Part shown: positions 13,178-23,984 of the stretch, one piece after another | Layout: every line of letters starts with the position of its first letter | How positions within the stretch are numbered: the stretch's first letter is position 1 | Source of the DNA: Ceratodon purpureus | Taxonomy: Eukaryota; Streptophyta; Bryopsida; Pseudoditrichales; Ditrichaceae | Length of the DNA stretch: 64,000 nt | Direction of reading: 5' to 3' | Assembly (NCBI GenBank): GCA_014871385.1 | Contig: CM026425.1 | Coordinates: forward strand, 16,696,637 to 16,760,636 | Made by a program: the position numbers and the translations under genes | The notes under the pieces: model-generated | Databases searched by the model: none | What the model saw: the letters and a program-made list of their open reading frames with translations, nothing else | What the model was told of the DNA's origin: nothing

Positions 13178-14602
13178 ATGGGCACACGAGAACCACGATT
13201 TGGTGGCCAGTGTGAGGTGAAGCATGTCTCCACTGGGGACGAGGTGGCTTGCAGCAGCAGAAGCAGCAAACATGGTTTGCAGCGTGGACGTGCAGGGCAG
13301 CAGTCTCTGCTGCTGCTGTTACCGCAGGAGTTGAGAGTTGAGATTTTCTCACGGTTGGATGCACACAGTGTTATCAGATTGCAAAGCGTGTGCAGAGATC
13401 TTCGCGATGTCACACGACTGCTTCGGTCGTTTCCAGTTTCAGATCGTGTTATAACTTCCAAAGACCAACACGCTTTTGCTCCCGTGGCTTTCCTTGTTGC
13501 TAAAGGGCAGAAGTGGATATGGGCAGGTTACGACCCGGCGGCCAAGCTTTGGAAATGGCTGCCATCCTTCTCGGCTCTCCTCGTCGCCACGGATCACCCT
13601 GACACAGTGCTGGCGGCATCCGACGGCCTCCTTTGTGCGTCCTCGAACGGCCTCATCTGCGCTCTGGTAAGGGGCACAATCTTCCCAGTCACCGTCTGCA
13701 ACCCCCTGACTCGAGAACACCGGCGACTCCCGCCCCTGACGAAACCCCGCTGCCCCGACCTCCTCCACATCCTGCGAGACCAGAAGAGCAACAGGTACAG
13801 AATCATCGCCTCAGGCGGGTACTCCTTGATCGCAGGCGAGTACACCATCATCCGCAAAACAGAGTGCTACGACTCTTCCACAAACTCCTGGACCGAAACC
13901 AGCAAAGTCCCGCAGGGACTACGCCTACAACGCTACCAGAACGGCGTCTACTCTAACGGATTCCTCTACTGCTTGGCCCGCGGGCCGCAGCTCGACAACC
14001 TCCTGCTCGCATATCACCTGGAATCCGGCACATGGGTGACGAACCTCACCTGCGAGTTCCTCCGCAACCAAGACGCATGGGGCGGCCCCATGAACGCGCA
14101 GTTCGTCACCTACCACACGACCATCTACTACTACGAGGAGTTCCAAATCCAGGGCACGCGCCTCAAGGGCTTCACCATCGACGAGCTCGACACCATCGCC
14201 ACAGTGAACCCTAACGGCACGCTCACCCCCATGCCCGCATGGAACAACCCGGACCCCTCCCCCGATCAGGAACGCTTCTTCTCCACCATGTTGTCCGACT
14301 GTCGCAAGCAAGGTAAACTCCGTCGCCTGCTAGTGGAACATCGCCCGCTGTGCCAGTCTCGCGGCACAGCTGTGGCGCAGGGCGCTAACCAAGTGTGCGT
14401 CTATTATCCCAAAGAAGCCAAAGGCATGGTTTACCACTTCCCATCCAAGCTAGCTAATGTCCAGCCCCCCCGGCGCGAGCGCCTCCCGGACATGAACCCC
14501 GCAAGCAGCCAGTACCTGAACGCTGACATGATGGAGCTCCCGGAGAGCCACTTGCAACCATTGCCATGGCCCTTCGAGCTCAGCTTCTCCGCGACCGTGT
14601 AA
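13178..14602 (+). CDS. F-box protein, kelch/F-box-associated type, intronless
   Basis: Predicted SCF E3 ligase substrate receptor of 474 aa in a single exon. The open frame extends upstream to 13112 but only through a GTG; the first ATG is 13178, giving MGTREPRFGG. The F-box lies at about 45-88 (LLPQELRVEIFSRLDAHSVIRLQSVCRDLRD, with the usual LP..L..I..RL pattern that binds SKP1). After it come kelch-like or F-box-associated blades: KLWKWLPSF, the glycine pair in ASDGLLCASSNGLICAL, FPVTVCNPLTREHRRLPPL, ECYDSSTNSWTE and LLAYHLESGTWVTN. These resemble the large moss and plant F-box/kelch group; the substrate is unknown. The coding part is clearly GC-richer (C in third positions) than its flanks. 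A second F-box gene lies 2.7 kb downstream on the same strand but is too different to be a recent tandem copy. Confidence 0.88.
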   Translation: MGTREPRFGGQCEVKHVSTGDEVACSSRSSKHGLQRGRAGQQSLLLLLPQELRVEIFSRLDAHSVIRLQSVCRDLRDVTRLLRSFPVSDRVITSKDQHAFAPVAFLVAKGQKWIWAGYDPAAKLWKWLPSFSALLVATDHPDTVLAASDGLLCASSNGLICALVRGTIFPVTVCNPLTREHRRLPPLTKPRCPDLLHILRDQKSNRYRIIASGGYSLIAGEYTIIRKTECYDSSTNSWTETSKVPQGLRLQRYQNGVYSNGFLYCLARGPQLDNLLLAYHLESGTWVTNLTCEFLRNQDAWGGPMNAQFVTYHTTIYYYEEFQIQGTRLKGFTIDELDTIATVNPNGTLTPMPAWNNPDPSPDQERFFSTMLSDCRKQGKLRRLLVEHRPLCQSRGTAVAQGANQVCVYYPKEAKGMVYHFPSKLANVQPPRRERLPDMNPASSQYLNADMMELPESHLQPLPWPFELSFSATV

Positions 14603-17304
14603 CTCTCACAACGAACTAGTCTCAAACATGAACCTTTCCATGCGCTCAAACTCTAATCTGGGCTACCGATCAGTCCATCATATTGCCGCGATCCAGGTAC
14701 ACTTCAGTTCTCATCTTGTATCGTGAGACACAGTTTATCGATGAAGCTGAGCGGAGAATCACACGCCAAGCCGCTTCGATCCCATGGCGGCTTAATCCCG
14801 GAACCGAAGATCGAGATCGTTGCCACTGTGATTGAATTCCGCAGGGCATTTTTTTCCTCTCTTGGCCTGTGGAGTCAAGAGCTGCAGAGTGAGTCGCCCA
14901 TGCCGAGATTCATAGCATTCGGTTCTTGTAAATAATTTCCACTGCATACTATAACTTCCACCAGATCAGTCGTCTGTCGAGGCTCCCATTCGATCGACCG
15001 AAGCTCTAGCGTATTTCCACTGCATGATCTTCGTGTCTGGTGTGAAGTTCGTGGCGGAGCTTCTAAGGACGAGAAGACTGGATTGCTGGCGGGGCTCTTC
15101 AGGCGGGGTTTAGGATGCTGTGGGCATGTTTGATGTGTGAATGTTGTAGGTTTAGTTTCACCCTTTGTGATTGTGTGTCTGTTTTATGCATTTGATTTGA
15201 ACTTCTTCTTCTCTTTTTTAATTTTTTGATTTTTTTCCTGCTGATCTTCTTGTAGTTGATTTTCCTTCAATTTAATCCAAAGTAGGAATTCAATTTTTGG
15301 TCAGTGGGTGTTTGGTGACTGGTGGGATGAGCTTGGATCATGCATCTTTTTTGATACCTGTAGTGTGATATGCTTTCGAATTGAAGAGTGAGTCGATGCA
15401 ACACACACCAGTGTAGTACATCGACATCGAACCTACCAACAGTGACAACGGCGTTTGCATGTGCGACACTTCCACGGCCTGGCTACAACTGTTCATGACA
15501 TGCAATGTGGGAACGGCCATGAGTTTTGGCCGTGAAGGTCGGTTTAAAATGTTATAGATGGCAATGGAGGATCATCTAATTCGTTTTCAGATTTCTTTTC
15601 ATGGATGCCGTATTAGACGCCTCGACCGAGGCATTCAACAAAACACATACCTTCCGTGAACCAGACCTATTTGTACGATGGACTCTTCATTTTGACTTAC
15701 ATCTTGAATCCTCATATGCAAGCACGGGTGGAAGCTCTTCATATCCCCGCGCCGGCTGGCTTGCTCACCAGGAGCACCTCCGTGCCGCGCTTGTACGCCA
15801 CTCCACACAGCGCTCCCATGCATGGCCATGATCTTCCTGAACCTCACCCCCAATTGTGAACCTCACCCCCAATTGTGCCTGCTGCCGATCAAAGCATGCA
15901 CGCAGGGCCTTGAGATCGATGTCCTTGAAGCATTACCTGTACTCCTCCGCCCCAGGAGACTCGAAGATCGCACACCATGGTGTTCTGAACATCCCCGGCC
16001 CCGGCATCAACAAATGCATCCGCACAGTCACGCAGCCTCCCACCGAAACTTGAATCCTTCCAAGTTCCAGCAAAACTCTGCAATTAGTGAAGCGAGCACA
16101 CTCCGTACTACTGACTGAAGCCGCAGAAGGGAATTCCCAGCTTTATATGGTTCCCAGTAATCTATCACATTTTCATTGATGCCCTGGAGCCAGAAGCTCC
16201 AGCTCAGTACAATTATATTGAGAATTGGCACAAATCGTGGTGCCTTTCGAACTTGGTTTTCAGTAATCACTCGAGTAGATTTGAAGGTACTTATATACAT
16301 TTTGTTGAATCATCAATGTAACTTGATCATGATATATTGAATTGAGAAAGTACTCAATGTGATTGAGCCTTATACAATGGTGACTACTTGAGTCATGCTA
16401 CGTGTCTACGTGCGAGTGGTGGAGAGATCGTGAGGAGTCCAGTTCACAATGGATGGACAGAGTATGTACAGAGTAGGTGAGAAACATCAGAGGGATGAAA
16501 CGGCAGAAGTGCATGTTAACACATTTATAATACGGTAAACTTCACATTTGTCGACAATCCAACTAGTCAGAAGCAGGCGTTGTTCCATTGCTCGAATACT
16601 CAAACACTGGAATATTCACATCAAAAATGTTGGCCCGCAGCTTCCAGACGACGAGCAATGAGAATATGCAGCGGCAGCCGCTCAATCTATTACTATGACG
16701 CACAGGAAGCATGCATTAAAGTGTTACTACATCGCCACAAGTTGACGCGTCATGGAACCACAGCACCATGCAGGTTTATTGTAACTCATAATGCTGCCAT
16801 CACTCATCATCAGCAGACGTGACTAACTAATATAGACTAAGTTTATTGCTCATGATCATGTGAGCCATCGTTCACGGTTTACAGTGAGATTGGAGGCGGA
16901 CCGGCTACATTGATATTACTCTAACTGATTGCCCCTCCGCCTGGACACCTCAGGACTGTGCTACGAGGACTCCATGATAAGATATCTCTTTAAGAATTAG
17001 TGGGCAATTCCTGCGAGCTCTATGATTTTAAGTTCAAGTTGCAACTTTTTCTTGCATCTGAATAGGTAATGGTGCTGTACTAAGTAGTATTTAATGACTA
17101 TGTATAAAGAATGGCAGCTGAAACGCCAGTAATTTAGTATTCGTGGGAAGATCATATGGTGTGGTGTCCAAGGGATGGTGTACTTGGATTGTGTGTAGGT
17201 AGCGTGCCTTAGGAGTCGGACCGGCGAGGCTAAACACAACCTTAAGTTGCATCTGTTTATTTACTTGTACACGGCTCTGTAAGTGAGGCTGCGTAATCAG
17301 CACA
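14603..17304. other. Intergenic region between two F-box genes
   Basis: 2.7 kb without a supported gene. The first few hundred bases are probably 3' UTR of the F-box gene. A GC-richer island at about 15,600-16,100 contains short open frames on both strands and a 19-bp direct duplication (15840-15877, core CCTCACCCCCAATTG). I recognise no protein family there; it could be a decayed gene or exon remnant. The remainder is AT-leaning with no clear repeats. Confidence 0.5.
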
Positions 17305-18655
17305 ATGGCAAGCAGATTCTCAGACTCGTCGTTATATTGTGTCGCTGCGTTGGTGCGGTGGCACTTACCAGCACGCTCTCTGGTTCGATTCAAACTTGTC
17401 AACAAGGAGTGGGAAACATGGATCTCACAAAACCTTCGAGAACTTGCCAAAGTGCGGAAGCAGACTCCTTCGGATTGGTACTTTCCGATTACGGCCATGA
17501 GCTATGGAGAAGGACGTGCCGGTGCAGAGGTGAAGCCATTGGCCGCCATTCACCATCCATCGGACGAGGCGCACAAGCTTCCTGACTTGGACTACTTGCC
17601 GAACTGGCGAGGTGGTCGGTCAAATCCTTACAGCATTAAGGCTGTCTCTGGTGGATTATTTCTTTCCTACTACAATTCATCTGAGTTGAGCACCTCTGAT
17701 TTTTATGTGGTTAACCCATTGACAAGAAAATGGAGAAAGTTGTCTCGCGGAAACTGCTGTCACGAACTGGGATGGGATTTTCTTCACGCACAGATGGTAG
17801 TGGACGAGAATGTGGGGGCGTACACCGTCATTGTACTCACGGACAATTGTCTCAATGTGTACAGTTCTCACTCCAAACACTGGGTATGCAACCCACCCTC
17901 GTATTTTTAATGTCCCTGTAAAGCTAGTCCGTTACTCAAGAGGTATTCATGATCCCTTCCTTCATGATCCCTTCCTTCCACTCTGCGCGAGATCTCGCTT
18001 TCCAGCAAGTGCATGTGTCGATGGGTATGTCTATGTGTGCAGTCGAATATTAAAGGAGAGGCCCAGGTCCGTGGTTGAGATCCAGATGTTTCCCATCCAG
18101 CCTGTGGCAGAGCAGCACCCAACACGAAGTCCTACGATTGTTGCTCTGGGCAACTTCAGGGCATATGACATTTACTTGGGACGTGTATATCTGAATCTTG
18201 CTTCACCCTTACTAGTGGAATGTATGGGTGGTATATACATTGTTGTCTGTAATTGCGAGATTGTTGAAACATCCCAAAACACCGTTCCTGGTGTTCTTGC
18301 TGTTGGTGTTCTTGCTGTTGTAATGAGGAGAGTAATTCACATCTTCAAGTTCCAGGAGGGAAGCAAGATTTGCCCTCTACATGTTCATTATGTCAGCGAG
18401 AGGAAGCTCCTAATTGGAAGCAGAATTTTTTCTGTCGTTTGGAATAGACGTGATAAGTTCAGCTGCACGGCTAAATCCAGCGTCATCTGGGTGGCATGGG
18501 ACAACCATTTGCTGCAGTATGATATCGTCTCCAGCGTTTGGAAGGATGGTGACCACTTCATTGATTTATTTTCCAGTGAGGATGACAAACTCCTGAATCA
18601 GGACTACGATCTGTTACCTTCGGCGTACACTCCCAGTTTTGACCTGAGTCCTTAG
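17305..18655 (+). pseudogene. F-box-associated protein gene interrupted by a +1 frameshift
   Basis: An intronless F-box gene read in two frames. Frame A runs from the ATG at 17305 to a TAA at 17908-17910 (201 aa). Its N-terminus (LYCVAALVRWHLPARSLVRFKLVNKEWETWIS) fits a degenerate F-box at about residues 8-42, followed by an FBA-like blade, FYVVNPLTRKWRKLSRG. The homologous continuation lies one base out of register, from about 17906 to the TAG at 18653-18655. The shift maps to a run of five T at 17904-17908: reading one T fewer gives SYF followed by NVPVKLVRYSR, with no other stop to 18655 (about 449 codons in all). A spliced explanation would need an intron from GTATGC at 17884, but the acceptors I can see are either too close or out of phase. 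Two 15-bp in-frame duplications (17948-17977, HDPFL repeated; about 18290-18320, GVLAV repeated) preserve the second frame. This is either a recent pseudogene or a sequencing error. Confidence 0.75.
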
Positions 18656-20366
18656 GCCCTAAACCTCGATCTTTTGCATAACAGAGCTAGGTTCATTTTG
18701 CGGTTCGCTTGACCTAGTTAATTACAGATCATGAACTTTAAAATCTTAGATGCTGTAGGAGCAACTTGTCTTCTACTCACTGACGAACTGCTTCAAGTCA
18801 ATCTTGATCTATCCATCATGTTTGCGTTTGTGTTTACTGGAATTCAATTTTCACTGTCGACCATCATACCATCAGCCGATTCAGAATATTTCCTGTGTTG
18901 AAGTTCAGAATTGTTGATCACTGAAGCTGAACCTGGTGGAGCTGAGGCTAGAGCTGGAGGTACTGCATTCCATGTTTTGGTGTGGATGTTGCATACACCT
19001 TTCAGATATTTGAACTTCTTTCATTCAAGGTGCTTGCAGAAGATGAGAGCTTCAACTTCCAATTGTGCTAACTTTCAAACCCTACTTTCAATTGTGCATT
19101 CTTGGATTATTTTACAACCAGAATAAGAGTGGATGACCTCCATTTTATGCACCTTTTTGTATATATATGTAATTCATAACCATACCCATTTTTATCAAAA
19201 ATTATTCGTTTAAATTTGCAATGGAATCCTTTTCTCACTAGTTCTAGATTATAGTTGTAGAATTCTAGACTTGTGATCGAAATTCAGGAGATATTGAGCA
19301 ATGCTGAAGGCACATTGTCTGATATTCTTCCCTCATCATGTTAATCCTAATGTGAATAGTGATGAAGGACACAGTTGTTTAGAGCATTCTACTAAACCAA
19401 GTCCATAAAATCTGGTTGACCGCAATCTCACTCTTGTTTAGAAATGCATTGCAATCAAATATTTTCAACTAGAACTGTTCAACAACCAAGCAGCTTGTCA
19501 AAGCTTTTACATAAATACACAGAGTATAATCAAGATGTTTTAAGAGAAACAGGACCACCGTGAAGATTTTGCAAAATCCACCAAACCCAAAAGAGTAGAC
19601 CAACTTAGGTCCCCAACTGTTTTCGGGTCCTGACCACAAACAAACATGATAACATGTAACGCCTCAATGTCCCCACAATGTGATCACGTCACAACCAAGT
19701 AGAGGCACCAACTGCCCAACACTTGTCATAAGCCTTATCATCCTCTCTCTCTCTCTCCGCATTACCATCAGCCATCCAAAGGCCTCAGAGCTTCAACTCA
19801 CTCGAATCATGAACCGGCAGTCAATTTACGAAATCATAATGCTTCGCCCTGTTTGCAAAACTCCAGAATTTTAGTTCGCCACGAGCTCCAGTGTGCAGGT
19901 TAACTCATTCGCTCGCGGTGAGATTCTAGGCAGCAGGCTCAATGTGTCTCTGGCTGCTGCACGTCCGGTTACACGATCCTCTCGTCCCCTCACGACATGC
20001 AAGGTACAAGCTAGTTTCTTGTGTTGTTACTTCAGAATGAGGAATTGTTTGAGTCATTGGATGTAGCTGTTCAGGAAATTCAGTTCGGAGTGAGGCCAAA
20101 GATGTTGTAGAATATTTTAATTTGTATGTACAAAACACTGTATATGTAATAAACATTTTATCCAAATAAATGAGAAAGTACAGCTTCTCATCAGCTCGAA
20201 GGCGTGGTAGCTAATATCACATATCTCCCCAATGATGAAAACAGAACGATTTGCACAACTTTTAAGAAAACTCAAAAAACATAAATGGAATTGAGAGAAA
20301 AATGAAAGTCATGAGGCTACCTTACCTTGTAAAGTGTTAAAGAGCCCTTTCAAATGCACATAAAAG

Positions 20367-20385
20367 CTCTCTCTCTCTCTCTCTC
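20367..20385 (+). repeat. (CT)n microsatellite upstream of FBL10-like gene
   Basis: Nine to ten uninterrupted CT dinucleotides about 730 bp before the F-box/LRR start codon. CT/GA tracts are common in plant core promoters and leaders; a regulatory role here is only a possibility. Confidence 0.85.
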
Positions 20386-20653
20386 GGTTGCAGAAACCTC
20401 ACATAAATAAAAGCAGACTCAAGGTGCCAATAGCGATACTTTCGCAGAAAATCGATACTTTCACAAAACCGGGACCAACAAAGCGACTTCATTCGCCAAA
20501 CTCACCATCATATCATTCGTCCAAGCTCATTCATCAGGCAGCGGGGACGAATATAGAAACTTCATTCATCCATGCGCGCAAGAGCAAAATTGGTTGCGGA
20601 GACGCAAGAGCAAAATTGTTGAGAGCCAACTTCAGGTGTGAGAACCGCATGGC

Positions 20654-20700
20654 CATGGCGATGGCGATGGCGATGGCGATGGTGATGGCGGTGGCAATGG
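20654..20700 (+). repeat. (ATGGCG)n hexanucleotide repeat
   Basis: About eight copies of ATGGCG with small changes (GTGATG, GTGGCA). It can be read as Met-Ala repeats in a short frame that ends at the TAA near 20724, but nothing else supports a protein. I regard it as a leader or promoter microsatellite. Confidence 0.8.
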
Positions 20701-21112
20701 CGAGCGCTTTCGTTACCAGCGGCTAAGCACCCGGGCATTTATTCTGCCGGAGTTGAGTTTCTCTTTGAATATTGCCTTCTCCATTTCTTGCCGGAATTGG
20801 AGTGGAAACCATGGCGTGAGCTCACTCTGCTTGAGGGTTTGGAGTTGGGAGGTCCAGAGGATGGGGGAATGGTGATTTGGACACTTGGGAAGGTTGATTT
20901 TGTAGAATTGAGGTGCTTGATTTGGTGGTTGTTGTTTCGGTTTGGATGGAGCGGATGTGGTTAGGGTGTTGGCGTGTTTGTACCGGACATGGTGGAGTGG
21001 GTTTTTGGAAACCCTAATTGGTGGTGGATGAACGATCACTATTGTGGAGATCGTGATTTGGTGGTGATTTGGTTGTGAGCGTGTTTGAGGTGGGGGAGGA
21101 GGTTTTGCCGTG

Positions 21113-22987
21113 ATGGCGGAGGATGTGGAGAGCATTTTGGAGCAGCTGCCTCGGGCGCTGCTGCAGTCTGTAATTGGGAGGTTGGATGCGCCGTCCATTT
21201 GCGCTACTGCGGCGTGTTGTCGCGTGCTTCGGGCGTGCGCGGAGGATGCTCTCCGGGAGCTTGAGGCTATTGCATTGGTGGACAATTGGCGGACAGAGGC
21301 GGCAGTGGTGGAGAGGTTGTTGTCGGGGAATACCCGGCTGAGTAGCTTGTCTTTGGATTGCTCCAAGATGGATGATGCGGTAATAAATACGATTACGAGG
21401 CAGGAGTTGCATACATTGTGTCTCTGGGGCTGCCACCAATTTTCGGCGAAGCTTTTGTGCGGGATTGCTATGAGGTGTCCTGAGCTCAAGGTTTTGGAGT
21501 TGGAGTTGGGGTGGGCTGATGATAGGCAAGAAGTCAATAGCTTCAGCACTGCTCTTGAGATGGTGATGCAGAGATGTCGGAAATTGGAGACTTTGACGGT
21601 GCGGTCCGAATCATCTTGCTTCGATTCAGGAGCTTATGCAGCCATACCGCGCTTGGTAGCCTCAGGTTTGAAAGTCCTTGACATTGGATTCATTCCGGAG
21701 CGCGATGCTAAGCAGGTGCTGAATTTGGCTGACGAATTTCGCTTTGCTCCACGAGCAAGCCATCCGTTCAGCAGTCTGGAGAAGTTGACCCTGGTTTTGG
21801 ATCGGATTACAGATTCTCTCGTGGGTTTGATAGCCACAAGGCTGCCTGGCCTTTTAGAATTGGATTTACGTGACGGCCCTTTTGAAGAGCCTCTGCAAGC
21901 TTTTGACTTGACGAATTGGGGCATCCAGCAGGTTGGAGCTTGTGCAAAGCTGAGACGCCTTTCACTTGTTCGAAGCCAAGACTGGTCGCAGAATGTGTCC
22001 TTTAAGCGAGTGAGTGACCTTGGCATCCTGCTTATGGCAGACTTGTGCCCCAACCTGGAGAGCATCAAGTTCGGCGGGTTTTCTCGTATCACAGATGTAG
22101 GATGTCGGGCTGTGCTTCACAGCTGCTTGCACTTGCATACCTTTGAGCTAAGCAACACTCCGCAGCTAACAGACCTAGCTTTCCATGATCTTTCTGCGTC
22201 GCCTCTAGGGTTAGAATGTGTAACTCTCGCGTCCTGCGGGCTACTCAGTGATTTCTCGATTCAGCGTCTCGCCTGTTGCACAAGGCTGAAGTCTCTGAAT
22301 CTCAAGGGCTGCAAAAGTGTTGGAGATGGCAGTATGAAGGCTGTAGCTTCTCTGTCAAAATTGGAAGTGCTGGCCTTAAACGGATGTGATGTTAGTGATA
22401 CTGGTCTCTCCATGCTGGGATCCGGAATTGCACCCCTTTCGTCCATCTCTCTTCGAGGATGTGTACGAGTGACCGATGATGGCGTAGCTGCGCTGTTGGC
22501 TGGTTCGCTAGCAAGCACATTAGAATCCATAGATCTCTCCGCTATTCCACCACTCACTGACAATGCTACAATTGCGATTGTGCGAGGCAGGATGCCAGTT
22601 CTCGAGGAGCTGAGACTGCGGGACTGTCCTCTGATTGGAGACACGACCGTGATCTCGTTAGCCTCGGCTTTTCTGACAGACTTTGATAGCGGTTACGGGG
22701 GAACACTGCGACTTCTTGATCTGTGGAATTGCCACGGTGTAAGTGCCGTGGCTTTGGGCTGGTTAAAGAAACCGTATTTCCCCAAATTGCGTTGGCTGGG
22801 CCTGGGATGGAGCGTAAAGCCCCAGAAAGTGGTTGCCCTAGCTGAAGTCCGTCCTTTCTTGCACATTTACACTGATGGCGCTGAGCTTGGCCACATGTTT
22901 TCTGGTGAAACGGAAGAGATTCAACCCGGCCGTCTTCCGGAGGAAGAAGACGAACTCGAAAGATGGATCAGAGATGGCACTCCTTAG
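21113..22987 (+). CDS. F-box/LRR-repeat protein, FBL10 type, intronless
   Basis: Predicted SCF substrate receptor of 624 aa in one exon; ATG at 21113 (the codon before it is GTG in frame). A short F-box lies at about 5-45 (ESILEQLPRALLQSVIGRLDAPSICATAACCRVLRAC). The rest is a long run of cysteine-containing leucine-rich repeats, with recurring units such as LSSLSLDCSKM, LHTLCLWGCHQF, LKSLNLKGCKSVGDGSM, LEVLALNGCDVSDTGL, LSSISLRGCVRVTDDGV and LEELRLRDCPLIGD. This solenoid of about 15 repeats fills residues 50-590. The acidic tail EEEDELERWIRDGTP matches what I remember of the C-terminus of Arabidopsis F-box/LRR-repeat protein 10 (At2g17020), so I assign it there with fair confidence. The substrate is unknown. 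The gene converges with the DUF716 gene, whose stop is 1 kb away on the other strand. Confidence 0.9.
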   Translation: MAEDVESILEQLPRALLQSVIGRLDAPSICATAACCRVLRACAEDALRELEAIALVDNWRTEAAVVERLLSGNTRLSSLSLDCSKMDDAVINTITRQELHTLCLWGCHQFSAKLLCGIAMRCPELKVLELELGWADDRQEVNSFSTALEMVMQRCRKLETLTVRSESSCFDSGAYAAIPRLVASGLKVLDIGFIPERDAKQVLNLADEFRFAPRASHPFSSLEKLTLVLDRITDSLVGLIATRLPGLLELDLRDGPFEEPLQAFDLTNWGIQQVGACAKLRRLSLVRSQDWSQNVSFKRVSDLGILLMADLCPNLESIKFGGFSRITDVGCRAVLHSCLHLHTFELSNTPQLTDLAFHDLSASPLGLECVTLASCGLLSDFSIQRLACCTRLKSLNLKGCKSVGDGSMKAVASLSKLEVLALNGCDVSDTGLSMLGSGIAPLSSISLRGCVRVTDDGVAALLAGSLASTLESIDLSAIPPLTDNATIAIVRGRMPVLEELRLRDCPLIGDTTVISLASAFLTDFDSGYGGTLRLLDLWNCHGVSAVALGWLKKPYFPKLRWLGLGWSVKPQKVVALAEVRPFLHIYTDGAELGHMFSGETEEIQPGRLPEEEDELERWIRDGTP

Positions 22988-23984
22988 TCTGTAATTACGC
23001 TGTGATTCGCCACCTTAGCTAACTGCACTATACTGTAATCGCATCGATACTGCCAGACGCAACCGATGAAGAATGGTGCAAGTGCTTACAGAAATATGTC
23101 ACACTTCTTCACCAACATTCTGAAAGCTTGAATGTTCCTAGGTGTCTGGTGGGAATAATTTCCTGCGATCCTCAGAACACCCCATGTAAATTGAACAAAT
23201 TATGTAATTTTACATTCAATTACCAGTTGTGTATGATATAACTTCGAATCTCATTTTCTCGACTCTCCGAACCTTATTCATTTTCAATTAGCAGTTGCAT
23301 GTGATATAATTGATGGAGAGTCGAGACATATGTGACAATGTTTTACCACCAACTCATAGATATGAATGGCCCGTGCACCACAGGTAAGCACACCGCAAGC
23401 TTTTGCAAAATGTAAATCATTGATAAAGGAAGAGAAATGCCCTCTGATGACCAGTTCAAGAGCAAAGAGTATCTCGAGTAAGGCCATCCTCTACGAACTG
23501 GTGTTTACAGTTCGAAGTCTAACCATTTAAATCGGCTACACAGGAGCACTGAAACAGATACTGGTACAGGTCTAGCGCAGGTGACAGCCTGAATGCAAGA
23601 AACCATACGTTTATCCATGATTCACAAGTGCACATCACGGTTAACAAATTCATTTAATAAGTTTCTTACCCATGGGCAAGACAACAGTAACATCAGAAAC
23701 CCACTGGCAGCTCTAGCAGATTTGCCATAAGAATTCAGTGAATAGGCTGGTTTGTCGAAGCAGACAGTCAGGGGAATCAGTCCCACGCATGAGTAGCATC
23801 ACTTTAGAAATAGCCAATCACTGAGTTCTTCGAACACGAAATAGGACAGCCTACATAACACATGCACATCTGCCAATTTGACAAAAGTGGTGCTGTTTCA
23901 ATTCTGTGAGTACTATGTGTATGGCTTCCTACGCAACCAGAAACAGCAAAAAAATGCCGGTTTCCTCTTGAAATGTTTCTTCAC
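22988..23984. other. Convergent 3' spacer (FBL10-like + / DUF716 -)
   Basis: About 1 kb between two genes that end towards each other. It should hold both 3' UTRs. A pair of related short segments, GTTGTGTATGATATAA at 23226 and GTTGCATGTGATATAA near 23293, is the only internal similarity I noticed. No coding content is supported. Confidence 0.55.

Larger units (their letters stand above)
18656..21112. other. Intergenic region upstream of the FBL10-like gene
   Basis: 2.4 kb with no supported gene. It contains a CT microsatellite at 19745-19757, a longer CT run at 20367-20385, and a hexanucleotide ATGGCG repeat at about 20654-20700. The pyrimidine tracts and the G-rich segment at 20,750-21,110 lie directly upstream of the F-box/LRR start codon and are probably its promoter and 5' leader. 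Confidence 0.55.

Noticed and set aside
17884-18003. Intron explaining the frame change in the second F-box gene
   Set aside because: Donor GTATGC exists, but the visible acceptors are either about 45 bp away or give the wrong phase; a one-base shift is simpler.
20388-20726. Met-Ala repeat protein ahead of the FBL10-like gene
   Set aside because: It consists of microsatellite ATGGCG units plus unrelated leader sequence.
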